Shown here piece by piece: positions 42,227-51,057 of a stretch of DNA of 64,000 nucleotides (positions are counted from its first letter, which is position 1; the number at the start of each line of letters is the position of its first letter). The DNA is from Lachnospiraceae bacterium (GTDB lineage: Bacteria; Bacillota; Clostridia; Lachnospirales; Lachnospiraceae), in NCBI GenBank assembly GCA_017453065.1, contig JAFTKW010000020.1:1-64000 (forward strand), written 5' to 3'. Under the pieces are notes generated by a model. It was not told the origin of the DNA. It saw only the letters and a list, made by a program, of their open reading frames with translations, and ran no database searches. A program made the translations under genes and the position numbers.

Positions 42227-42284
42227 TTGACATATAGTAAGGCTATGATATAATACAATCAAACATATGAACAAGTATTCATAT
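42227..42284 (+). promoter_or_regulatory. Metal-gene promoter with ArsR/SmtB-type operator
   Basis: TTGACA (42227-42232), 16-bp spacer, TATAAT (42249-42254). At 42265-42284 lies ATATGAACAAGTATTCATAT, which matches the SmtB/CzrA/CadC-type operator (ATATGAAC-N-TATTCATAT) for Zn/Cd/Co-sensing repressors. The site is downstream of the -10, where a repressor would block transcription. No ArsR gene is next to it. Confidence 0.8.
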
Positions 42285-42385
42285 ATGAAAAGAAAAACAT
42301 TTCATTCATATATCAGTGTGTACATATGTAAATAAAAGATGTATGCGTAAGCAATCAAATATGTGACAGAAGGAAGGATTTCATT

Positions 42386-42604
42386 ATGAAGAAAACTTAC
42401 AAAATCGAAGTAGACTGTGCAAACTGTGCAAACAAGATGGAAGAGGCAACCAAGAATACTGCAGGTGTAAAGGATGCAACTGTGAATTTCATGGCTCTAA
42501 AGATGATTGTTGAGTTTGAAGAGGGTCAGGACCCAGAGACAGTTATGAAAGAGGTTTTGAAGAACTGTAAGAAGGTTGAAGATGACTGTGAAATTTTCTT
42601 CTAA
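42386..42604 (+). CDS. Stand-alone HMA-domain metal-binding protein
   Basis: A 72-aa protein, one heavy-metal-associated domain. The metal site is DCANCANKMEE (CxxC at residues 11-14), with the usual beta-alpha-beta-beta-alpha-beta pattern. The C-terminus has NCKKVEDDCEIFF, two more cysteines. It probably delivers the metal to the ATPase encoded 43 nt downstream, which lacks an N-terminal HMA. RBS AAGGAAGG before ATG. Confidence 0.9.
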   Translation: MKKTYKIEVDCANCANKMEEATKNTAGVKDATVNFMALKMIVEFEEGQDPETVMKEVLKNCKKVEDDCEIFF

Positions 42605-42647
42605 GAATAGAAGAGAGGTTTAATCATTCATTAGGTTGGTGAATTAT

Positions 42648-44540
42648 ATGACAAAAAAGCAAAAGAAGGTTTTAGTTCGTATCCTGGTTACAGTGATACT
42701 TTTAATTGTGGTGCAATTTATTCCAGCAAAAGGTCTTTTGAAGTTTGGGATTTATCTGGTCCCATATCTGGTGATTGGCTATGACATCTTAAAGAAAGCT
42801 TTCAAAGGAATTTGCAATAAGCAGGTATTTGATGAGAATTTTTTGATGGCGATTGCTACAGTTGGCGCTTTGGTTTTAGGAGCGCTGCAGACAGATGATT
42901 ATTTGGAAGCAGTAGCGGTTATGCTGTTTTATCAGGTGGGTGAACTGTTCCAAAGCTATGCGGTTGGCAAAAGCCGTCGCAATATTTCCGCTCTTATGGA
43001 TATTCGTCCGGACTATGCCAATGTCATGGAGGATGGAAAACTTTGTCAGGTAGATCCAGATGAGGTAGAAGTGGGAACTATCATTTGGGTACAGCCAGGA
43101 GAGAAGATTCCTATTGACGGCATAGTAGTAGAAGGAGAAACCACATTAAATACCAGTGCACTCACAGGTGAAAGTTTACCTAGAGAGGTAGCGGTAGGGG
43201 ATGAGGTGATCAGTGGTTGCATCAATATGACGGCTCTTTTACAGATTCGTACCACCAAGGAATTTGGAGAGTCTACTGTATCCAAGATATTGGATTTGGT
43301 GGAGAATTCCAGTTCCAAGAAATCTAAGTCTGAGAAGTTTATTTCTAGATTTGCTAAATATTATACTCCGGCGGTTTGCTATAGTGCGTTGGCTTTGGCT
43401 ATATTGCTTCCACTTGGCAGAATGTTGTTTGGTCTGGAACCTATGTGGCTGGATGCTTTGGGCAGAGCCCTTAGCTTTTTGGTTGTAAGTTGCCCATGTG
43501 CACTGGTAATCAGTATTCCGCTTAGTTTCTTTGCAGGAATAGGTGGTGCTAGCCATGCGGGTGTATTGGTTAAGGGTTCCAACTATTTGGAATTACTTGC
43601 GAAGGCAGAGACGGTGGTCTTTGACAAGACAGGCACCATGACGCAGGGTGTCTTTGAAGTGATCGATGTTCAGGTGGCCAATGTTTCTAGGGAGCAATTG
43701 CTTGAACTGACTGCTCTGGCAGAAAGTCATTCCAGCCATCCTATCAGCAAGAGCATCCAGAAGGCGTATCTGGAGGACGGTCATGAGAGTCTGGATATTC
43801 AGAGAGTGACTGGAGTACAGGAGATTAGCGGAAATGGCGTCATTGCGACGGTAGATGGAAGAGAAGTGGCGGCTGGAAACCACAAGTTGATGCAGCAGCT
43901 TGGTGTGGAATATGTAGACTGTGAGCAGATTGGCACGGTGGTCTATGTTGCTATTGATAAGAAATATGCAGGATATATCCTAATAGCAGACAAGTTAAAG
44001 CCTCATGCAAAGGAGGCTGTGAAAGCCCTTCGTAAGGCGGGTGTTCGCAACATTGTAATGCTGACAGGAGATAGAACTGAAGTGGCAGAAAACGTGGCTA
44101 GCGAACTGGGAATTACAGAAGTGTACAGTCAGTTGCTGCCAGGAGACAAGGTTGACAAAGTGGAGGAACTCCTTACCTTGAAAAAGGAGAAAGGTCAACT
44201 TGTATTCGTTGGGGATGGTATCAATGATGCCCCAGTACTCTCCAGAGCAGATATTGGAATTGCTATGGGAGCCCTTGGTTCAGATGCGGCTATTGAAGCA
44301 GCAGATGTGGTTTTGATGGACGATGATCCTTTAAAGATTTCAAAGGCTATCAATATTTCTAGAAAGTGTGTTGGAATTGTATATCAAAACATTGTATTTG
44401 CTATTGGTATTAAGGTGATTTGCCTGGCACTGGTAGCCCTTGGATGGGCAGGCATGTGGCTCGCCATCTTTGCAGATGTGGGAGTTATGGTACTGGCGGT
44501 GGTGAATGCAATTAGGGCGTTGTTTGTGAAGAAGTGTTAA
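42648..44540 (+). CDS. Heavy-metal P1B-type ATPase (Zn/Cd-type)
   Basis: A 630-aa P-type ATPase. The metal site in the sixth TM is SCPCAL, the phosphorylation motif DKTGTMT, the actuator TGES, the nucleotide domain HP (SSHPIS), and hinge GDGINDAP. The sequence fits Zn/Cd/Pb exporters (ZntA/CadA). It starts directly with TM segments, without an HMA domain; that domain is supplied by the upstream gene. ATG 42648 is chosen; the TTG at 42636 has no better RBS. Metal specificity is inferred from the CPC motif and the operator. Confidence 0.93.
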   Translation: MTKKQKKVLVRILVTVILLIVVQFIPAKGLLKFGIYLVPYLVIGYDILKKAFKGICNKQVFDENFLMAIATVGALVLGALQTDDYLEAVAVMLFYQVGELFQSYAVGKSRRNISALMDIRPDYANVMEDGKLCQVDPDEVEVGTIIWVQPGEKIPIDGIVVEGETTLNTSALTGESLPREVAVGDEVISGCINMTALLQIRTTKEFGESTVSKILDLVENSSSKKSKSEKFISRFAKYYTPAVCYSALALAILLPLGRMLFGLEPMWLDALGRALSFLVVSCPCALVISIPLSFFAGIGGASHAGVLVKGSNYLELLAKAETVVFDKTGTMTQGVFEVIDVQVANVSREQLLELTALAESHSSHPISKSIQKAYLEDGHESLDIQRVTGVQEISGNGVIATVDGREVAAGNHKLMQQLGVEYVDCEQIGTVVYVAIDKKYAGYILIADKLKPHAKEAVKALRKAGVRNIVMLTGDRTEVAENVASELGITEVYSQLLPGDKVDKVEELLTLKKEKGQLVFVGDGINDAPVLSRADIGIAMGALGSDAAIEAADVVLMDDDPLKISKAINISRKCVGIVYQNIVFAIGIKVICLALVALGWAGMWLAIFADVGVMVLAVVNAIRALFVKKC

Positions 44541-44576
44541 ATAGCACAAACTTGCCCGTAGACGTGTGAGATTCAA

Positions 44577-44642
44577 CGTTATCAGCTGTAACAAAAAAAG
44601 AGATATCCGAATGGATATCTCTTTTTGTTACAGCTGATAACG
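44577..44642 (-). terminator. Extended inverted repeat / terminator of tRNA-Thr
   Basis: Core hairpin AGAGATATCC-GAAT-GGATATCTCT with flanking A/T tracts, a normal terminator. The pairing extends outward: CGTTATCAGCTGTAACAAAA on the left pairs with TTTTGTTACAGCTGATAACG on the right. The right outer arm is the tRNA-Thr 3' end itself, so a copy of it sits inverted on the other side. Confidence 0.85.
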
Positions 44643-44704
44643 GGAATCGAACCCGTGACCTCTACCTTACCAAGGTAACGCTCTACCGACTGAGCCATAT
44701 CAGC
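44632..44704 (-). tRNA. tRNA-Thr (anticodon GGU)
   Basis: 73 nt. Acceptor GCUGAUA pairs with UAUCAGC (one wobble-free helix), discriminator U. Anticodon loop UUGGUAA in UUACC/GGUAG gives GGU. T-loop GUUCGAUUC. No encoded CCA. Confidence 0.93.
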
Positions 44705-44747
44705 TTAGTATATACAAGGAAAAGTTCCCTCGTAATCACCGAATGCT

Positions 44748-44776
44748 ATTGTATCAAAAGCAAAATGCTTTGTCAA
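44748..44776 (-). promoter_or_regulatory. Promoter of tRNA-Thr
   Basis: Minus-strand TTGACA (44776-44771), 17-bp spacer, TACAAT (44753-44748). Confidence 0.88.
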
Positions 44777-44817
44777 CGCAAATTTCACATTAAATAGAAA
44801 CAATTCAAGAGGCTAAT

Positions 44818-45108
44818 TTACAGGAAATCGTTGGTGGATTTGCGCACGATGAAACGTACCTCATCAGTCACATTTGAGCCCAATCCTTTGATTGCTTCCT
44901 CTGCGGTTTCTCTTGAACTCTCATTTACGCATAGCACACACAATACCTTATGGCGGCTAAAGAGTTTGCGCTTTGGCCAACGAATGAAATAAGAGATGCG
45001 ATTCTGAAGCAAAACTTTTTCAATCTGCTGTTTGACTTCAAGAGAGGAAATTTCGCAAATTTCATATTCGTTATTAACTTTTTGTGAGTTAAAAATAGTG
45101 TTCTGCAT
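44818..45108 (-). CDS. Small hypothetical protein
   Basis: A 96-aa soluble protein that I do not recognise. It has an N-terminal EISSLEVKQQIEKVLLQNRISYFIRW and a C-terminal EAIKGLGSNVTDEVRFIV, suggesting an alternating alpha/beta fold of the kind seen in small signal-transducing or ACT-like domains. RBS TTGGAG lies 9 nt before ATG. It is divergent from the pullulanase gene, with about 140 nt between them. Function unknown. Confidence 0.6.
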   Translation of the reverse strand: MQNTIFNSQKVNNEYEICEISSLEVKQQIEKVLLQNRISYFIRWPKRKLFSRHKVLCVLCVNESSRETAEEAIKGLGSNVTDEVRFIVRKSTNDFL

Positions 45109-45191
45109 AGTTATCTACTCCAATCTAAGATATTATATCATAGCATAAGAAAAATTTCATTAGAAAAAGAGAAAATTAAGTAGAAAAAAGT

Positions 45192-45219
45192 TTGCTTTTC
45201 TATGAGAATAATGTATAAT
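45192..45219 (+). promoter_or_regulatory. Probable pullulanase promoter
   Basis: TTGCTT (45192-45197), 16-bp spacer, TATAAT (45214-45219). Confidence 0.55.
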
Positions 45220-45251
45220 ATTTTCGTAAAGTTTCGGAAGGAGACGTAAAA

Positions 45252-47237
45252 ATGACGGGGTTAGATTTTAAAAATTATTATGAGACAGAAGCATTCAAAA
45301 AGGAATGTATAGATTTAAATACCCAGTGGGGAAGTCATTATGCCAAGGAAGGAACCAGATTTTTTGTATGGTCAACAAAAGCAGATGGCGTCAATGTTTG
45401 TATCTATACGAGGGGCACAGATGGAGAAGAAGGTGCTAGACAGGTAGGCGTATATCCTATGACAGTGGGGACTGAGATGGGCAAGAAGGCTACCTATGAG
45501 TGCTATGTAGAAGGCGATCTTGAAGGCTATTATTATACTTATCAGGTGATTAGAGAGGGCCAGATGTTTGAGTGCCCAGACCCATATGGAAGGAGTGCGG
45601 GCGCAAACGGCCAGCGCAGCATGATTTTGGATTTGGGAGCTACCAATCCTGCAGGCTGGGATAAGGATGCAAATTGGAAGCAGATCAATCCATATACAGC
45701 GATTTATGAATTACATGTGAAAGATTTTTCTTACCAGGAAGCTTCTGGCGTGTCCAGTGCTCACAGAGGTAAGTTCCTTGCATTTACCGAAAAGTGTAAA
45801 GCAACCAAGCATTTGATGGACCTGGGAATTAGCCATGTGCATTTCCTACCGATGTATGATTATGGTTCTGTGGATGAAACTGGAACAGATGATCAGTTTA
45901 ACTGGGGTTATGACCCTGTGAACTACAATGTTCCTGAAGGTTCTTACAGTACAAATCCATATGATGGAAGAGTGCGTGTGAAGGAAGCCAAGCAGATGAT
46001 TCAGGCCCTTCACAATATGGGCATCGGTGTGGTAATGGATGTGGTTTACAACCACACTTACCGTAGCGATGACGGTTTCCAGATATTGGCACCTTATTAC
46101 TATTATAGAACCAAAGAGGACGGTACTTTGGCAGATGCTTCTGCTTGTGGAGACGAGACCGCTACTGAAAAAGAAATGTTCAATCAGTTTATTCGTCAGT
46201 CTTTGCTCTACTGGGCGCAGGAGTATCACATGGATGGCTTCCGTTTTGACTTGATGGCAATTCATGATGTGGCTACTATGAACCAGATTAGAGCAGACTT
46301 AAATAGCCTTCCTACAGGCAAAAAGATTTTGTTGTACGGAGAGCCTTGGGCGGCAGCTACACCTGCAATGGCAGAGGGCGTTTATCCCGCAGACAAAGCG
46401 CATCTTGATATGTTGGACGAAGGGATTGCGATTTTCTCTGACGATACGAGAGATGCTATTAAGGGAAGTGTGTTCTATGCAAAAGAGCCAGGATATGTCA
46501 ACGGAAAGGCTGGCATGGAAGACAAAATAGCGCATACCTTTAGCGCATGGTGTCATAGTCAGGATGTACCAAAGCATGTACCTGGTCAGATCATTAGCTA
46601 TGTATCAGTTCACGACAATTATACTTTGTGGGATAAATTGGTTTTGACCATGACAGGCGGTGAGGAATTTGGAAAACGCCATCCACAGGTGATAGATGCG
46701 AACAAATTGACTGCTGCAATTGTGTATTTGAGTCTTGGAACACCACTTATGCAGGCAGGTGAGGAGTTTGGTCGAACAAAGCTTGGAGATGAAAATAGTT
46801 ATGCATCTTCTCCAGTGTTAAATCAGTTGGATTACAATCGAATGGAAGAATATAGTGATTTGGTTTCCTATTATCAGGGTTTGATTCAGTTTAGACGCAA
46901 ACTGGGCATTTATCTGGACGGAAGCAGTGCAGCTGCAGAGCAGGTTAAGACTTTGTATGCTCAGGACGGCATTGTTGTGATGGAAGTGGACAATACTCCA
47001 TACGCAGACAAAGGCGACTGGAAAAAGGTGCTTTTGATGTGTAATAGCAACCGTCAGGACAAGGAATATACTCTTCCAGAAGGTACATGGAAAAAGTTAT
47101 TAGATAAAAATTCTTCTTGGTTATGGAAAAATGACAGCCTTTGGAGTACAATTACAGGAAAGGGCATCGAAACATGTAAGGGTGCAGTAACACTTTCTGC
47201 AAGTTCGATGACTGTACTCGGTAGAAAGGAAGTATAA
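45252..47237 (+). CDS. pulA: Type I pullulanase / alpha-glucan debranching enzyme (GH13)
   Basis: A 661-aa cytoplasmic enzyme (no signal peptide). An N-terminal CBM48-like region (FFVWSTKADGVNVCIY) precedes the GH13 barrel. The type I pullulanase signature is FNWGYDPVNYNVPEGSYS, one residue off the usual YNWGYDP. The catalytic Asp is in GFRFDLMAIHD, Glu in LLYGEPW, and the second Asp in VSVHDNYTLWD. It hydrolyses alpha-1,6 branches of glycogen or imported maltodextrins. RBS AAGGAGAC. Followed 4 nt later by a small coiled-coil gene. Confidence 0.94.
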   Translation: MTGLDFKNYYETEAFKKECIDLNTQWGSHYAKEGTRFFVWSTKADGVNVCIYTRGTDGEEGARQVGVYPMTVGTEMGKKATYECYVEGDLEGYYYTYQVIREGQMFECPDPYGRSAGANGQRSMILDLGATNPAGWDKDANWKQINPYTAIYELHVKDFSYQEASGVSSAHRGKFLAFTEKCKATKHLMDLGISHVHFLPMYDYGSVDETGTDDQFNWGYDPVNYNVPEGSYSTNPYDGRVRVKEAKQMIQALHNMGIGVVMDVVYNHTYRSDDGFQILAPYYYYRTKEDGTLADASACGDETATEKEMFNQFIRQSLLYWAQEYHMDGFRFDLMAIHDVATMNQIRADLNSLPTGKKILLYGEPWAAATPAMAEGVYPADKAHLDMLDEGIAIFSDDTRDAIKGSVFYAKEPGYVNGKAGMEDKIAHTFSAWCHSQDVPKHVPGQIISYVSVHDNYTLWDKLVLTMTGGEEFGKRHPQVIDANKLTAAIVYLSLGTPLMQAGEEFGRTKLGDENSYASSPVLNQLDYNRMEEYSDLVSYYQGLIQFRRKLGIYLDGSSAAAEQVKTLYAQDGIVVMEVDNTPYADKGDWKKVLLMCNSNRQDKEYTLPEGTWKKLLDKNSSWLWKNDSLWSTITGKGIETCKGAVTLSASSMTVLGRKEV

Positions 47238-47240
47238 ATA

Positions 47241-47519
47241 ATGGACTTTTTCACTAAGGTAGAAGAAACCATCACCACCAAAGGACAAGCTGCAGTAGAC
47301 AAGGCAAAGGAGTTGGCAGAGATTGCCAGTCTTCGTGGCCAGATTAGCACTTGCGAAGATATGTTAAAGCGCAATTATATGGAAATAGGACGTATCTACT
47401 ACGAGAACTTTGGGGATATGCCAGAGCAGCTGTTTGAGAAGCAGTGTCGCAACATTAAGAATGCGCAGAGAGGCATTGAAGAATTAGAAAAACAGATTCG
47501 TGAAATTAAAGGTCTATAA
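47241..47519 (+). CDS. Small coiled-coil protein
   Basis: A 92-aa soluble protein. It has two long helices with heptad character (VEETITTKGQAAVDKAKELA, NIKNAQRGIEELEKQIREI) separated by GRIYYENFGDMPE. This arrangement is common in Clostridia and often encoded next to zinc-ribbon proteins. No cysteine ribbon is present here. It begins 4 nt after the pullulanase stop, so it is co-transcribed. Function unknown. Confidence 0.75.
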   Translation: MDFFTKVEETITTKGQAAVDKAKELAEIASLRGQISTCEDMLKRNYMEIGRIYYENFGDMPEQLFEKQCRNIKNAQRGIEELEKQIREIKGL

Positions 47520-47536
47520 GAAAAGATTTATACAAG

Positions 47537-47566
47537 AAAGGCAACCTCGTTCGAGGTTGCCTTTTG
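47537..47566. terminator. Bidirectional terminator
   Basis: AAAGGCAACCTC / GAGGTTGCCTTT hairpin with GTTC loop and TTTTG. Serves the pullulanase operon and the convergent PBP gene. Confidence 0.88.
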
Positions 47567-47602
47567 TCATTTTGAAATGATATTTCATATACCATCCAAG
47601 CG

Positions 47603-50221
47603 CTATGGGAACATATAGCCACGAGCTTGTAGCTCAGCCTTTTGAATGGCTATGATGTTGTAGGCATCAGGGTTGGTCAAGAAAAATGCTTCGTTGTGTG
47701 AACAGTAGTTGTCTGTCACAGGTTGATAAGTTGTGATGGTGCCATCTTCATTTTCGATGATGATGTTGGAGCCATCAAGCAAAGAGTAGTCTTCAATAAG
47801 TGCAAGTTCTGTAATGCCAGGAATCTTGAATGGGCATTGCTCGGAGGCAACTTTGTCCTGATAATAACAGCAAATCAAACCTGCAAAGTGAATGTCACAG
47901 TAAGTGGTAGGTTCGGTACCTACTTCGAAGTATTCGCTCTTGGTGTGGCCGTCACACACGCCTGCAACTGGCAATTTACCGGATCTGGTACAAATCTCAA
48001 CCTGAACGATATCCGCTGGGATAGGGAAGGTCTGGTTAGGCAAATCTTCGTGTACACGTTCCATGACGGCACGCCAAAGAATCTTGGCAAGATTCTTTTC
48101 GTTGTTGCTCTTTCTTTCATCCATGATGATACGGTTGTCATAGCCAGCCCATACAGTTGCTGTATAGTAAGGGGTGTAGCCTGAGAACCATACATCTCTG
48201 GTTTCAGAAGCAGTACCAGTCTTACCAGCAATGGACATGGTTTTGAAGTTAACAGCGGTACCAGTACCCTTGGTAACTACATCTACCATAGCATCTGTCA
48301 AAAGGAATGCAGTGGTTTCCTTCAATACTCTGTGAGAGTTTGGTTCCGTGTTGTCCAAAATGATGTTGCCATCTGCATCCAAAACATGTGTGTAAAGCTT
48401 TGGCTCAATATATACACCGCCGTTGGCGATTGCAGCGTAAGCGGCATTAAGTTCAAAGTTGGATACACCGGATACTCCGCCCAGTGCCATAGGCTGATAA
48501 CAGTCATCTGCCATGGTGAGAGTAGTGAAGCCGAATTCTTTCAAATAGTCGAATCCAAGCTGTGGTGTAATCTGTGTGAGCAATTTAACGGTCAATACGT
48601 TCATGGAGTCTTCAATACCGGTGCGGAGGGAGTTGATTCCACGATATTGGTCGCCCCACCAGTTACGAACCATTACACCGTTGTCGTAAGCAAAAGGTGC
48701 ATCATTCAGCACAGTTGCCAAAGTCATGTTGGAAAAGTCTAGAGCAGGCGCATAAGCTGCCAAGACTTTGAAAGTTGAACCAGGAGAACGGAGAGAGTCT
48801 GTAGCACGGTTGAGTGTTCGGCTACCAGTTTTAACACCTCGTCCACCTACCATAGCAACTACATAGCCTGTGTACTGGTCCTGAATCATCATGGACATCT
48901 GAGGCTGAACCGTAAAGTTAACGCTTTCAGCAATCTCTGTATGGTCTTCTGGAACAACAGCAGCTTTGTACTGCTCAATGGCTTCATATCCTTCTTCATG
49001 TGAGTTGAAGATCAGGTTAAAGTCTTTGTCAATATTTTCGCGATACCAGGTCTGAAGCATCTCTTTACTGTAGTTGGTGCGCTCGCCATCTGGCGCTTCT
49101 GTAGTGAGCGCATAGTTGAGATACCATTTGGTGTCAATCTGGAAGTTTTCAGGGTTTTCAAATTCCTCATCACAGATTGCCTGGATTTCTGGGTCCAAAG
49201 TAGTGAAAATCTGTAAACCACCACTGTAAAGCATGGAAGAGGCATTGGTTGGACTATAACCTGCTTCAATGAGGTCGTCGTAAACTACTTCCTGCAGATA
49301 GTCTACAAAGTAGGAGTCTACAGAGTTGTTCTGGTATTCGACGTTTACGTCCTGAATGCGAGAATATACGTCATCTGCCAAGGCTTCATCGTATTCGGCC
49401 TGAGTGATAAATCCTTCTTCAAGCATAGTGTTGAGGACACGTTTTCTACGCTCGGCATTGTTCTCGGGATGAGAGATAGGATTCCATTTGGATGGATTCT
49501 GTGTAATAACTGCGATAACCACAGACTCAGACAAAGTCAAATCTTTTACATGCTTGTTGAAATATCTGGTAGCGGCGGCTTGAACGCCAAGGGTGTTGGC
49601 ACCACAGTTGATTGTGTTCATGTATCGCTCTAGTATTTCATCCTTGGACAAGACCTTGGTAAGCTCAATGGCCAAGTATTGTTCTTGAATCTTACGTTCA
49701 ATCTGCTCCATTAGGTTACTTTCTGTCACCCAATCGGTAAAAATCGTATTTTTCAGAAGCTGTTGGGTGATAGTACTGGCGCCTTCTTTACGCTTACCCA
49801 TGGTTTTGATGAACTGATAACCAGAACGCATGATACCGTAAAAGTCGATGCCATTGTGTTCGTAGAATCGAACATCCTCGGCAGCAACGAAGGCTTTCGC
49901 CAAATGGTCAGGAATTTCTTCCATAGTTACAATAGTACGGTTGGAGTTGGCAGCAACCAAAGTGTCAAGTTTGTTGCCCTGGTTGTCATAGATATAGGTG
50001 GTGAATCCAACAGGTGCAACGTCATTGCTGCTGATAACTGGAGCGGTGGCAATGATGCCCTTAAATACTCCGATGGCAGCGGATGCGCCAATGATTCCTG
50101 CGGATACAAATCCTATTAAAAATACCAGTAAAATGGTAAGAACAATCTTTTTGCCCCATTTTGGTGCTTTGGAATTCAGAGCCTTCTGCTTGTTCTTTAC
50201 TCCTTTTTTACCATAATTCAT
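47603..50221 (-). CDS. Class A penicillin-binding protein (PBP1a-like)
   Basis: An 872-aa bifunctional murein synthase. N-terminal TM anchor (VLTILLVFLIGFVSAGIIGA), then the GT51 transglycosylase with AAEDVRFYEHNGID and ASTITQQLLKN, an inter-domain region, then the transpeptidase with SPGSTFK (SxxK), SMN (SxN) and KTGTA (KTG). A C-terminal domain of about 100 residues with six cysteines (CTRSGKLPVAGVC, YCDIHF, ICCYYQ, EQCPF) is unusual in number and may be disulphide-linked outside. I start at ATG 50221, after AAAGGCG. Confidence 0.95.
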   Translation of the reverse strand: MNYGKKGVKNKQKALNSKAPKWGKKIVLTILLVFLIGFVSAGIIGASAAIGVFKGIIATAPVISSNDVAPVGFTTYIYDNQGNKLDTLVAANSNRTIVTMEEIPDHLAKAFVAAEDVRFYEHNGIDFYGIMRSGYQFIKTMGKRKEGASTITQQLLKNTIFTDWVTESNLMEQIERKIQEQYLAIELTKVLSKDEILERYMNTINCGANTLGVQAAATRYFNKHVKDLTLSESVVIAVITQNPSKWNPISHPENNAERRKRVLNTMLEEGFITQAEYDEALADDVYSRIQDVNVEYQNNSVDSYFVDYLQEVVYDDLIEAGYSPTNASSMLYSGGLQIFTTLDPEIQAICDEEFENPENFQIDTKWYLNYALTTEAPDGERTNYSKEMLQTWYRENIDKDFNLIFNSHEEGYEAIEQYKAAVVPEDHTEIAESVNFTVQPQMSMMIQDQYTGYVVAMVGGRGVKTGSRTLNRATDSLRSPGSTFKVLAAYAPALDFSNMTLATVLNDAPFAYDNGVMVRNWWGDQYRGINSLRTGIEDSMNVLTVKLLTQITPQLGFDYLKEFGFTTLTMADDCYQPMALGGVSGVSNFELNAAYAAIANGGVYIEPKLYTHVLDADGNIILDNTEPNSHRVLKETTAFLLTDAMVDVVTKGTGTAVNFKTMSIAGKTGTASETRDVWFSGYTPYYTATVWAGYDNRIIMDERKSNNEKNLAKILWRAVMERVHEDLPNQTFPIPADIVQVEICTRSGKLPVAGVCDGHTKSEYFEVGTEPTTYCDIHFAGLICCYYQDKVASEQCPFKIPGITELALIEDYSLLDGSNIIIENEDGTITTYQPVTDNYCSHNEAFFLTNPDAYNIIAIQKAELQARGYMFP

Positions 50222-50413
50222 AGTCAAACGCCTTTCTGTCAAAAAAACAAAATGTAGATATGTAAAGCCCAAAGGACATTACCTTCCTTATTATAACAAA
50301 AACAAAAATGTAAATAAAGGTTTTTTGTTTATATTAAGAATTCTTCACAAATATTTCAATCTTTATGCTACAATATCTTCAGTGTAGAAAGAAAAATTTC
50401 TTGAGGTATCAAT

Positions 50414-51055
50414 ATGGACATCAACAAAAAACCTTATCGCATCCTTGTAGAGGGTGGGCAAGGCGAGATTGTGGAAAAGAAATCTCGCTTTATTGCTACT
50501 TTTCGAAAGGTGGAGACGGAGGAAGAGGCTCTTTTATTTATAGAAGAAATGAAGAAAAAGTACTGGGATGCCAGACACAACTGCCATGCCTTTGTCATAG
50601 GCAAAAATGCAGAAACCATGCGTTTCTCTGATGATGGAGAACCGGGAGGAACAGCGGGCAAACCTATGTTGGAAGTGCTGCTGGGAGAAGGCGTTCGCAA
50701 TGTGGCGGTGGTAGTAACCAGATACTTTGGAGGAGTACTACTTGGTACAGGAGGGCTTGTCAGAGCATATACCCAGGCTGTGCAGGAAGGACTTCGTAAT
50801 TCAAGGACAGGCTGGATGAAATATGGCTGTCTGCTTTCTATGGAGACAGATTACAATGGCATTGGCAAGATTCTTTATCTGCTAGGACAGAGCGGCCTTG
50901 AACCAAGGGATGCGGAGTATACGGATGTGGTATCCCTGAAGGTCCTTGTACCGTACGAGATGCGTCAGGCGCTGGAAAAAGACATTACGGAAGCCACTTG
51001 TGGCAAGGCGAAGATAGAACTTTTAGAGGAATTGTTTTTCTTAGATGAGGAATAA
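50414..51055 (+). CDS. YigZ/IMPACT-family protein
   Basis: A 213-aa protein. The N-terminal UPF0029 domain is clear: KKSRFIATFRKVETEEEA, DARHNCHAFVIG, FSDDGEPGGTAGKP, VVVTRYFGGVLLGTGGLVRAY. A C-terminal ferredoxin-like DUF1949 domain follows. The eukaryotic homologue IMPACT regulates GCN2; the bacterial role, perhaps on ribosomes, is not settled. Three nt separate its stop from the AraC gene. Confidence 0.94.
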   Translation: MDINKKPYRILVEGGQGEIVEKKSRFIATFRKVETEEEALLFIEEMKKKYWDARHNCHAFVIGKNAETMRFSDDGEPGGTAGKPMLEVLLGEGVRNVAVVVTRYFGGVLLGTGGLVRAYTQAVQEGLRNSRTGWMKYGCLLSMETDYNGIGKILYLLGQSGLEPRDAEYTDVVSLKVLVPYEMRQALEKDITEATCGKAKIELLEELFFLDEE

Positions 51056-51057
51056 CT

